Assembly (NCBI GenBank): GCA_934371475.1
Contig: CAKRNX010000111.1
Location: 1 to 7,456, forward strand
Origin: an uncultured Lachnospiraceae bacterium
Lineage (GTDB): Bacteria > Bacillota > Clostridia > Lachnospirales > Lachnospiraceae
DNA length: 7,456 nt
Direction of reading: 5' to 3'
Each line of letters starts with the position of its first letter. Position 1 is the first letter of the stretch. Below, one piece after another: positions 1-4,729 of this stretch. A model generated the notes under the pieces. The model made no database searches. It was not told the DNA's origin and was given only the letters and a program-made list of their open reading frames with translations. The position numbers and the translations under genes were made by a program.

Positions 1-422
1 TCCATACCAGTGGAACGGATCCAGCGTCCTGCGCGAGTCTCATTGTTCAGGTAGGGAATCTTTCTGGCGGCGGCAAGGATCAGGCCGAATGCCAGTTCAC
101 CTACTGCCTGGGCATTGACACCCGGTGTATTGGTAACGGTGATGCCAAGCTCTTTGGCAGCGGCAGTATCGACGCGGTCGTATCCGGCACCGTATCGGGA
201 GATAACCTTCAGCTTCGGGCAGGCTTCCATTACTTTTCTTGTGATATGATCAAGACCTGCAATGTAGCCGTCGCAGTCCTGCAGCAGCGGGATCAGATCA
301 TCCTCGGAGAGAGGTTTTCCTGTGGCATTGAATACAAGTTCATCGGCAAATGCGCGGACAGGTTCCAATGCTGCGTCGTTTTTACCCGGCTGAAGAGAAG
401 TCGGTGTGATCAGAATTTTCAT
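1..422 (-). CDS. D-isomer-specific 2-hydroxyacid dehydrogenase, N-terminal part (cut by window edge)
   Basis: This is a minus-strand gene starting at ATG 420-422 and running off the left edge, so only about 140 residues are visible. I translated it by hand; it begins MKILITPTSLQPGKNDAALE. The visible part is the substrate-binding half of the family. The RYGAGYDRVD stretch (about residues 76-85) and the TNTPGVNAQAVGE segment (about 97-109) match the conserved region just before the NAD-binding Rossmann domain in SerA-like enzymes. The Rossmann motif and the catalytic Arg/Glu/His residues would lie outside the window, so catalysis cannot be checked. The family interconverts 2-oxoacids and D-2-hydroxyacids with NAD(P)H in the cytosol. 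An AGGAGG at 431-436 lies 8 nt upstream and overlaps the TAG stop of the aldolase gene, which implies translational coupling. Pairing with a KDPG/KHG aldolase suggests reduction of a 2-oxoacid such as glyoxylate, hydroxypyruvate or pyruvate. Biosynthetic 3-phosphoglycerate dehydrogenase is a less likely alternative. Confidence 0.9.
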   Translation of the reverse strand, partial: MKILITPTSLQPGKNDAALEPVRAFADELVFNATGKPLSEDDLIPLLQDCDGYIAGLDHITRKVMEACPKLKVISRYGAGYDRVDTAAAKELGITVTNTPGVNAQAVGELAFGLILAAARKIPYLNNETRAGRWIRSTGM

Positions 423-434
423 ATCAGTTGCCTC

Positions 435-1067
435 CTATTTCACCAGTGCAACCGCCTCAGCGGTCAGTTCCTGGATTTTCTTGAAATCTCCGTCTTTTAC
501 AAAGGAATCTTTTACCATCCAGCTTCCGCCGCAGGCAATGATCTTGTTAAATGACAGATATTCACAGATATTCCCCGCATTGACGCCACCGGTGGGCATG
601 AAACGCATGGAAGGGAAAGGAGCGGCCAGCGCTTTGATGGTGGCCAGTCCGCCGTACTGAGCTGCCGGGAAAAATTTGACAACCGGAAGATCATATTCCA
701 TAGCGGCCATCACTTCGGAAGGAGTGCATACGCCGGGAAGGATCAAGATATGGTTATCTACGGCCCACTCGGTTACTTTGCGGGAAAATCCGGGAGATAC
801 CAGGAATTTTGCTCCGGCATCTACAGCACGTTTGGCCTGCTCGGTATTGATTACAGTTCCTGCGCCAACCAGCATATCCGGGAACGCTTTTGCGGCAGTA
901 CGGATAGCTTCTTCAGCGGCGGCGGTACGGAATGTGATCTCGGCTACCGGAAGTCCCCCGGCGCAGAGTGCCTCACAGAGAGGTTTGGTATCTTCAATAC
1001 GGTCGAGTTTCACGACGGGAACAATTTTCTTTTCTTCAACCTGTGCTAATAATTCAGTCTGGTTCAT
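435..1067 (-). CDS. eda: Bifunctional 2-keto-3-deoxy-6-phosphogluconate / 4-hydroxy-2-oxoglutarate aldolase
   Basis: This class I (Schiff-base) aldolase of the KDPG/KHG family cleaves 2-keto-3-deoxy-6-phosphogluconate to pyruvate and glyceraldehyde 3-phosphate, or 4-hydroxy-2-oxoglutarate to pyruvate and glyoxylate, in the cytosol. At 210 residues it has the usual family length. The expected active-site elements of the TIM barrel are present: Glu43 and Arg47 in AEITFRT, Thr71 in VGAGTV, the SPGF turn at 91-94, the Schiff-base Lys131 in VVKFFPA, and the phosphate-binding PTGGV at 158-162. The start at 1067 is preceded by AAAGGA about 10 nt upstream. It sits 200 bp downstream of the phosphotriesterase-like gene and 12 bp before the 2-hydroxyacid dehydrogenase, whose ribosome-binding site overlaps this stop codon. 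In this context it probably performs the final carbon-carbon cleavage of the pathway encoded here. The family also includes enzymes for 2-keto-3-deoxy-6-phosphogalactonate and other 2-keto-3-deoxy acids, so the exact substrate is uncertain. Confidence 0.93.
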   Translation of the reverse strand: MNQTELLAQVEEKKIVPVVKLDRIEDTKPLCEALCAGGLPVAEITFRTAAAEEAIRTAAKAFPDMLVGAGTVINTEQAKRAVDAGAKFLVSPGFSRKVTEWAVDNHILILPGVCTPSEVMAAMEYDLPVVKFFPAAQYGGLATIKALAAPFPSMRFMPTGGVNAGNICEYLSFNKIIACGGSWMVKDSFVKDGDFKKIQELTAEAVALVK

Positions 1068-1182
1068 GTATATTCATTCCTTTCAAAATAAAGATTAAAT
1101 ATCAAAATTCCTATCACAGATTACACGGATTGCAGCATACTCCGCATTCACACAATCCACTTCAAGACCTTTCCCCCATTAT

Positions 1183-1194
1183 TGTGCATGCACA
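1183..1194. promoter_or_regulatory. Perfect 12-bp palindrome upstream of the aldolase gene (candidate operator)
   Basis: TGTGCATGCACA is a perfect 12-bp palindrome in the 200-bp gap between the lactonase-like gene and eda, 116-127 bp before the eda start. On the minus strand it is followed directly by AATAAT, a possible -10 box (1178-1183), but I see no good -35 box. It could be an operator for an internal promoter serving eda and the 2-hydroxyacid dehydrogenase. No other copy was noticed near the two main promoters. Confidence 0.3.
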
Positions 1195-1262
1195 GGTGGG
1201 AAGAAAAAACTTTTGACCATGTAATTAAATGATGAGGTAATCAAATAAATGTTTTTGCAAAC

Positions 1263-1276
1263 ACACTCTAAAGTGT
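1263..1276 (-). other. Short inverted repeat over the stop of the lactonase-like gene
   Basis: Read on the minus strand this is ACACT-TTAG-AGTGT, a 5-bp stem with a 4-nt loop that includes the TAG stop. There is no clear U-run behind it (GTTTGCAAAAACA follows), so it is at best a weak terminator or processing hairpin. Transcription may well continue into eda. Confidence 0.2.
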
Positions 1277-2260
1277 CTGACCGGTAAAAACCCGAATGAA
1301 ATTATCGTGCGAGATCTTCCGGATCTGTTCGGCAGTGATGCCGTATTTTTTCATCAGCGGAACAAAAGTAGTCAGAAGATAGTCAAGTCCCACGGCAGAA
1401 GGATCATATGCCTTCAGACGTGCGCTGGTGGTATCCAGAGAGAAGAGCAGCTGATTTTCATATCTGGCATTGAGCATTGTGCGGAAAATTTCAATTTCCC
1501 GCAGATCACTGTGATATTTAAAACGTCCGATTGTGTCGTATTCCAGATAAATTCCCTGGGAGAGCAGATCCAGATGAACGGAGAGATCATCGGTTGCCCG
1601 GTCCATATGACAGAAAATCATGCGCTCGGGAGAAAGTCCCAGCTGGCGCAGTTCTGCGAAAAGTGCGATGGGATCGGAACCTGCTTCAATGTGAACCATA
1701 ACCGGAACGTCAGCCGCTATAGCTGCACGGGTACCGGCGGTAAAAAGCCGCAGATAGCGGGGCGTCAGATTTTCCTGATCCAGAGCCATTTTTACAATGC
1801 CGGCATGAATACCGGTCTGGGGGGTTTCTTCTGAGGAAGAACCGGACCAGAATGGATTGGCACTGTGGTCGATATTCTGATACATGCCTTCTGTCAGTTC
1901 AGACACATAAAAGCGGTAAAGCTCGTCAGCACTCATCTGAAGGATCCAGTGATCCTCGGGGTAAAAACATAATTTATGGAAGCCGGTGGAGGAAACGATG
2001 TGAAGTCCGCTTTCCTTGGAAATCTCCAAGAGAGCCTGCTCCATCCGGTTGCATCCGCCGGGCTGCGCATCTACGACAGCGCTGCCTCCGGCGGCAACCA
2101 GCCTGTTTGCCTCCTCGGTGCTTTTGCCGATGTCGTCAATCAGCAGAGCGGCGTTTCGCTGAAAGGAAACGCCTTTGCTGAGAGCCAGATGCTCGTGGCA
2201 CTGGCAAAACCCCAGATTGCCGGGACTGACCGGCCCCTGAACAGTCATAATTGTATTCAT
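1268..2260 (-). CDS. Phosphotriesterase-family metal-dependent hydrolase, probable (phospho)sugar lactonase
   Basis: This is a 330-residue amidohydrolase-fold protein of the phosphotriesterase family (COG1735-like). The binuclear metal site can be followed along the chain: His22 and His24 in CHEHL, the candidate carboxylated lysine Lys157 in GIVKMAL, His190 in MVHIEAG, His218 in FCHMDR, and Asp276 in FSLDTTS. The C-terminal HDNFIRVF resembles the usual family ending. Characterised relatives include bacterial lactonases that open acylated homoserine lactones or 1,4-lactones of sugar-acid 5-phosphates. Beside a KDPG-type aldolase and an isomerase, a sugar-lactone or phosphosugar-lactone hydrolase is the best guess (inference). 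It starts 31 bp after the isomerase gene. The ribosome-binding site before ATG 2258-2260 is weak (AAAG/AGAGAA only), and another in-frame ATG lies four codons in, so the start is a little uncertain. Phosphotriesterase activity itself is unlikely to be the physiological role. Confidence 0.85.
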   Translation of the reverse strand: MNTIMTVQGPVSPGNLGFCQCHEHLALSKGVSFQRNAALLIDDIGKSTEEANRLVAAGGSAVVDAQPGGCNRMEQALLEISKESGLHIVSSTGFHKLCFYPEDHWILQMSADELYRFYVSELTEGMYQNIDHSANPFWSGSSSEETPQTGIHAGIVKMALDQENLTPRYLRLFTAGTRAAIAADVPVMVHIEAGSDPIALFAELRQLGLSPERMIFCHMDRATDDLSVHLDLLSQGIYLEYDTIGRFKYHSDLREIEIFRTMLNARYENQLLFSLDTTSARLKAYDPSAVGLDYLLTTFVPLMKKYGITAEQIRKISHDNFIRVFTGQTL

Positions 2261-2291
2261 AGATTCTCTGCTTTCTTTAAGCTTTTAACTT

Positions 2292-2876
2292 TTAAGCTTC
2301 TTTCCAGCGCGGATTGTTTACTACAACCGGCTTGCCGTCCTTTTCAACGATCAGTTTATGGTATCCTTTTGTCTCGATGGTGCCGTAATCGTGGCCTGCA
2401 TTGCCGTCAAATGTATAGAACAGAATCAGCGGATCTTTACCGGTGTTGACGGAACGGTGTGCATATCTGCGGGGAACATAGACAGCCTGTCCCTTTGAAA
2501 GAGGCATTTCAATGCAGTCGCCCTCCGGATTTTCCATTACCATATAACCTTCGCCGGATAAAGTGTAGTAAACTTCGGCAGTTTCCAGGATGGTGTGGAA
2601 GTGGCCTTTTGTAAAGTAATACTCGTCGCCTACTTTTCCAGGATAGAGAATGGTGGTACCGAAAGCCAGATCGCCGGCACGGTCCGGGCATCCCAGCTCA
2701 TGGAACTCGTAGATCAGGGGATCGCCCTCAGCCAGCATTTTGTTGTATGCGTCCTGATCACAGTACATATTTTTCATCTGAGACAGATAACGTTTTGTAG
2801 TCTCGGCGGTCTTGGAAACGCCGGTCTCTACGTCAAAGTCTACCAAAAAGCTTGAATCCCAGTTAAAGTTGTTCAT
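2292..2876 (-). CDS. Cupin-type (archaeal-type) glucose-6-phosphate isomerase family protein
   Basis: This 194-residue single-domain cupin belongs to the phosphoglucose isomerase family first described in archaea (Pfam GPI, PF06560), unrelated to the common bacterial Pgi. The metal site is intact: His92 and His94 in TKGHFH, Glu101 in AEVYY, and His140 in RRYAHRS. The 2, 7 and 39 residue spacing equals that of the Pyrococcus enzyme (His88, His90, Glu97, His136). The conserved GHDYG motif follows at 161-165. The family isomerises glucose 6-phosphate and fructose 6-phosphate using Fe(II) or a similar metal. It is the first gene of the leftward operon, with AGGAGG (2886-2891) 9 nt before ATG 2874-2876. 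As most Firmicutes use the other Pgi for central metabolism, a copy inside a transporter-linked operon suggests aldose-ketose isomerisation of a particular sugar or sugar phosphate, or an auxiliary Pgi. The substrate is not determined by sequence alone. Confidence 0.88.
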   Translation of the reverse strand: MNNFNWDSSFLVDFDVETGVSKTAETTKRYLSQMKNMYCDQDAYNKMLAEGDPLIYEFHELGCPDRAGDLAFGTTILYPGKVGDEYYFTKGHFHTILETAEVYYTLSGEGYMVMENPEGDCIEMPLSKGQAVYVPRRYAHRSVNTGKDPLILFYTFDGNAGHDYGTIETKGYHKLIVEKDGKPVVVNNPRWKEA

Positions 2877-2909
2877 AAGAATAATCCTCCTTGTGAGATA
2901 TAAAATATA

Positions 2910-2938
2910 TGTTGCTACAACACTATGTTACTACATTG
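2910..2938. promoter_or_regulatory. Two operator-like repeats downstream of the leftward promoter
   Basis: On the plus strand TGTTGCTACAACA (2910-2922) is a perfect inverted repeat, TGTTG-N3-CAACA. A second related copy, TGTTACTACATTG (2926-2938), starts exactly 16 bp later and shares TGTT-CTACA. Both lie between the predicted transcription start (about 2944) and the isomerase start codon, where a bound repressor would block transcription. The symmetry fits a dimeric repressor such as a GntR- or LacI-type protein, but no regulator gene is in view. A looser relative, TTGT with ACAA 13 bp apart in 3338-3354, lies upstream of the rightward promoter. Confidence 0.5.
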
Positions 2939-2950
2939 GTATTTAGCCAC

Positions 2951-2979
2951 ATTATAGTATAGACCTGCACAAAAATCAA
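2951..2979 (-). promoter_or_regulatory. Sigma-A-type promoter of the leftward catabolic operon
   Basis: Read on the minus strand: -35 TTGATT (2974-2979), 17-bp spacer, -10 TATAAT (2951-2956, perfect consensus). The predicted start is near 2944, giving a leader of about 68 nt before the isomerase ATG. The two operator-like repeats lie in that leader. This is the best promoter match in the window. Confidence 0.8.
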
Positions 2980-3015
2980 CAGTTTTAAAAGACTTTTTGC
3001 GAGTTTTTAGTCATG

Positions 3016-3050
3016 GCCTGTCTAATAAGACATTTCTATAATCAACAGGC
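3016..3050. repeat. Inverted repeat at the edge of the GC-rich island
   Basis: GCCTGT (3016-3021) is mirrored by ACAGGC (3045-3050). A competing inner pair TGTCT-AATA-AGACA lies at 3019-3032. It has no T-run and no upstream gene needing a terminator. It marks the border of the unexplained GC-richer island that follows. Confidence 0.3.
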
Positions 3051-3289
3051 TCCGCTTTACGCAAATACAGGGATGTGTTCCCGGGGCTTTCCAGACTGCC
3101 ACGGCATTCTTGAACAGATGTAAGGTGACTCCGATCCCTGTAATCCTGACGGGATATTCCTGAAATGCAGGTAAGGTTAAAACGTATGACGAAATAATTC
3201 TAAATACAGGAAAACAGATATGGGAAATGTGGGAACGGTTTTCTTCTCTGTATGAAAAGTATAAAAAACGGGAGAGACATAAGAGTTAA
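3029..3289 (+). pseudogene. Possible decayed coding remnant in the divergent control region
   Basis: The plus-strand frame beginning at 3029 stays open to a single TGA at 3161-3163, then continues in the same frame to TAA at 3287-3289. The first part reads ...QGCVPGAFQTATAFLN... and the second ...GKQIWEMWERFSSLYEKYKK... . Both look protein-like, and the second has a charged, aromatic helical tail. There is no ATG or ribosome-binding site at the front. The opposite strand is also open over about 3122-3284, so chance openness in a GC-richer patch is possible. I do not recognise the family. It could be the remains of a gene once between the two operons, or a repeated intergenic element. This is a low-confidence call. 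Confidence 0.22.
3066..3142. repeat. 9-bp inverted repeat bracketing a 59-nt GC-rich core
   Basis: TACAGGGAT (3066-3074) is the exact reverse complement of ATCCCTGTA (3134-3142). The enclosed segment contains further small palindromes: GGGA/TCCC at 3070-3082, and near-palindromic TGCCACGGCA at 3097-3106. The stretch is clearly GC-richer than the AT-rich sequence on either side. It might fold as an RNA domain or be a miniature repeat; nothing in it identifies a known class. Confidence 0.3.
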
Positions 3290-3379
3290 AAATCTGACAA
3301 AACCATTGGAAAAATGCATAAAAATAACTAAAATAAATTGTAGAATGCCAACAAAGATAAAAGAAATGCACAAACAAGA

Positions 3380-3408
3380 TTGACAGTATTGAGAAATAAT
3401 GTTAATAT
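3380..3408 (+). promoter_or_regulatory. Sigma-A-type promoter of the transporter operon
   Basis: There is a perfect -35 TTGACA (3380-3385), a 17-bp spacer and -10 TAATAT (3403-3408, 4 of 6). The predicted start is near 3415, leaving a leader of about 110 nt. The TTG of this -35 box is in frame with the binding-protein gene, so a reading frame could be extended back to it. The ribosome-binding site at 3512 shows that this extension is not translated. Confidence 0.7.
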
Positions 3409-3415
3409 TGCCACA

Positions 3416-3429
3416 TGGAACCGGTTACA
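3416..3429 (+). promoter_or_regulatory. cre-like / LacI-family operator at the transporter start point
   Basis: TGGAACCGGTTACA matches the catabolite-response consensus TGWAANCGNTNWCA at 13 of 14 positions; only the third base differs. The palindrome extends one base each side (3415-3430) and has the perfect core AACCGGTT (3419-3426). It covers the predicted transcription start, a position from which CcpA or a dedicated LacI-family repressor would block initiation. Which of the two binds cannot be decided here. Confidence 0.6.
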
Positions 3430-3446
3430 TAAAACCATAGATGTTC

Positions 3447-3497
3447 CAGGGGGTAATCCCGGCGAAGGGAGCTGCTTCAGCCAGAAGCAGGGGGTAA
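3447..3497 (+). repeat. Direct 10-mer repeat and hairpin in the leader of the binding-protein gene
   Basis: CAGGGGGTAA occurs at 3447-3456 and again at 3488-3497, 41 bp apart. Between them are TCCC/GGGA (3457-3460 with 3467-3470) and a perfect 7-bp stem CTGCTTC-AGCCA-GAAGCAG (3472-3490). The second repeat begins inside the right arm of this stem and ends 14 nt before the ribosome-binding site. It does not match any riboswitch class I can recall. It may be a leader RNA or protein-binding element affecting translation or mRNA stability. Confidence 0.4.
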
Positions 3498-3511
3498 ACA
3501 TTTATTATTTT

Positions 3512-3518
3512 AAGGAGG
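3512..3518 (+). promoter_or_regulatory. Ribosome-binding site that fixes the binding-protein start
   Basis: AAGGAGG lies 8 nt before ATG 3527-3529. It selects this ATG, which opens a typical signal peptide (MKKKLVSALL...), over the in-frame TTG 147 bp upstream inside the promoter. Confidence 0.85.
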
Positions 3519-3526
3519 TATTTAAA

Positions 3527-4564
3527 ATGAAAAAGAAACTTGTGAGTGCATTATTAAGCGTAACTATGGTAACGGGTATGCTGGCAGGTACCACCGCTTT
3601 TGCTGATACACCGGACGAACTGGATGTGATTTATCTGTCATGTTCTACTGCTTCTGAGTTCTGGCAGTACATCGGTGTTGGTATCCAGAATGCAGTAATC
3701 GATATGGAAGAACAGTATGGCATCACTATCAACCTGCAGACAACAGGACCGGCTGAAGAGTCTCAGACAGAAGCATACGTTACCGCATTCGAGGAAGCAA
3801 TCGCTGCAGCTCCGGACGCAATTGTAACTGCAACACAGGTTGCTGAAGCTACTGTTCCGAAGGCACAGGAAGCAGTTGAACAGGGTATCATTCTGAACTT
3901 TGTAAACTGTGGTCTGGTTCAGGAAGACGTGACAGATAACGCAGACTGCTACAATCAGTTCTACTACTGCTCAAACGCATCCATCGGCGCACTGGCAGCT
4001 GAGCAGATGCTGAATATCCTGGAAGAAAAAGGCATCGAGCCCAAAGGAACTGTTGCAATGAACTACTCTGTCGTAAATGCGAACGGTGAGCAGAGAATGA
4101 AAGGTTTCTCAGATTATATGGCTGAGAACGCACCGGACATCACCTGCACTGAGACATATTTCAACAACAATGACCTTGAGCAGGCACAGTCCAACGTTGA
4201 GAACCAGATCTCCACATTCGGCGATGAGCTGATCGGTATCTACGGCGGAAACAACATCTCCGGCGACGGCGCTGTTCTGGCAGCTCAGACAGCTGGTATC
4301 ACAGATAAAGTTGCTATCGTAGGCGTTGACTCTGATGCGACTGAGATCCAGGCTCTGAAAGACGGCGTTCTGGACTGCATCATCGTACAGGATGCTTATA
4401 CACAGGGTTATGATGCAATGAAGAATGCAATCGTAACGGTTATGGAAGGTGAGAATCCGGAGTCAGAAAAACAGGTTAACTGTGCTCCGTCTGCAGTACT
4501 GGCATCTGAAATGGACGATGAAGCAACTCAGGCTCTGCTGGATCCGACAATTCTTGCAAAATAA
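3527..4564 (+). CDS. Sugar-type ABC transporter substrate-binding protein (Peripla_BP_4 / RbsB-like), exported
   Basis: This 345-residue extracytoplasmic binding protein belongs to the type I periplasmic-binding fold used by CUT2 sugar importers. It would capture the substrate outside the membrane and deliver it to the permease encoded downstream. The start at 3527 follows AAGGAGG and opens a signal peptide: Lys2-4, a hydrophobic core, then TAFA with likely cleavage after Ala26. The two lobes follow: DVIYLSCSTASEFW (33-46) as first strand and binding loop, DAIVTAT (97-103), IVGVDSD (264-270) and a hinge-returning C-terminal segment. The usual lipoprotein cysteine is absent: the sequence reads LAGT at 19-22 where a lipobox would read LAGC. 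The mature chain holds seven cysteines (39, 128, 141, 148, 207, 284, 319), many for an exported protein. It is the first gene of the transporter operon, followed by hairpins that probably raise its level over the other two genes. The ligand is unknown; relatives bind ribose, galactose, xylose and autoinducer-like molecules. Confidence 0.92.
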   Translation: MKKKLVSALLSVTMVTGMLAGTTAFADTPDELDVIYLSCSTASEFWQYIGVGIQNAVIDMEEQYGITINLQTTGPAEESQTEAYVTAFEEAIAAAPDAIVTATQVAEATVPKAQEAVEQGIILNFVNCGLVQEDVTDNADCYNQFYYCSNASIGALAAEQMLNILEEKGIEPKGTVAMNYSVVNANGEQRMKGFSDYMAENAPDITCTETYFNNNDLEQAQSNVENQISTFGDELIGIYGGNNISGDGAVLAAQTAGITDKVAIVGVDSDATEIQALKDGVLDCIIVQDAYTQGYDAMKNAIVTVMEGENPESEKQVNCAPSAVLASEMDDEATQALLDPTILAK

Positions 4565-4613
4565 ATTACACAGTGGGTTGCGAGAGCGTGAGATATACAG
4601 CAATCCGTGTAAT
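4565..4613 (+). other. Bulged 14-bp hairpin just after the binding-protein stop codon
   Basis: ATTACAC (4565-4571), an AGT bulge and GGGTTGC (4575-4581) pair with GCAATCC (4600-4606) and GTGTAAT (4607-4613). This gives 14 pairs including one G-U and an 18-nt loop. It begins one base after the TAA stop. No U-run follows, so it is not a standard terminator. In binding-protein/ATPase/permease operons such hairpins commonly protect the 3' end of the first cistron and so raise its abundance, which is the likely role here (inference). Confidence 0.55.
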
Positions 4614-4625
4614 ATCTGATATCTG
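4612..4625 (+). repeat. Tandem ATATCTG duplication
   Basis: Two back-to-back copies of ATATCTG (4612-4618 and 4619-4625) follow the right arm of the hairpin. It may be simple slippage; no function is suggested. Confidence 0.3.
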
Positions 4626-4646
4626 AGAAGATAGCAGAATAAAATC

Positions 4647-4717
4647 GGGAGGGCGGACCGTTTCTATAAGAGTGAACCTTATAAAGAGTGAGCCTTATAG
4701 TTCTGGAAAGCCCTCTT
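4647..4717 (+). other. Nested repeat-built RNA structure before the ATPase gene
   Basis: An outer stem GAGGGC (4649-4654) with GCCCTC (4710-4715), extendable by G-U pairs on both sides, encloses CTATAAG (4664-4670) paired with CTTATAG (4694-4700). The inner part is made of two near-identical units, TATAAGAGTGAACCT (4665-4679) and TATAAAGAGTGAGCCT (4680-4695). As a result CTTATA at 4678-4683 can also pair with the first arm, and exclusive folds are possible. The right arm is followed by only a short CTTT, and ends 14 nt before the ATPase ribosome-binding site GGAGGAG. It could be an attenuator or processing signal tuning ATPase and permease output against the binding protein. Confidence 0.45.
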
Positions 4718-4729
4718 TACGTTAATTCG

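Noticed and set aside
676..1098. Open frames opposite eda, the lactonase and the isomerase
   Set aside because: They are shadows of genes with clear family motifs on the other strand; their translations show no domain sense.
1307..1834. A 175-codon plus-strand frame opposite the lactonase-like gene
   Set aside because: It is fully antisense to a gene with an intact metal site, has no ribosome-binding site, and its composition is mirror-derived.
2279..2299. AAGCTT repeat between the isomerase and lactonase genes as a terminator
   Set aside because: Only a 6-bp AT-rich pairing in a 31-bp gap with no following U-run; co-transcription is more likely.
3177..3377. A 66-codon minus-strand frame in the control region
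   Set aside because: Rich in Phe, Tyr and His, typical of AT-rich noncoding DNA; no ribosome-binding site and no recognisable motif.
3380..3526. N-terminal extension of the binding protein starting from TTG at 3380
   Set aside because: The TTG is part of a perfect -35 box. The extension would be read across the promoter, the operator and the leader hairpin. AAGGAGG plus a textbook signal peptide place the start at 3527.
3408..3526. Riboswitch in the binding-protein leader
   Set aside because: I compared the leader from memory with common classes (purine, SAM, TPP, c-di-GMP, ZTP, guanidine, preQ1, THF, fluoride) and saw no conserved core. It is kept only as an unclassified leader structure.
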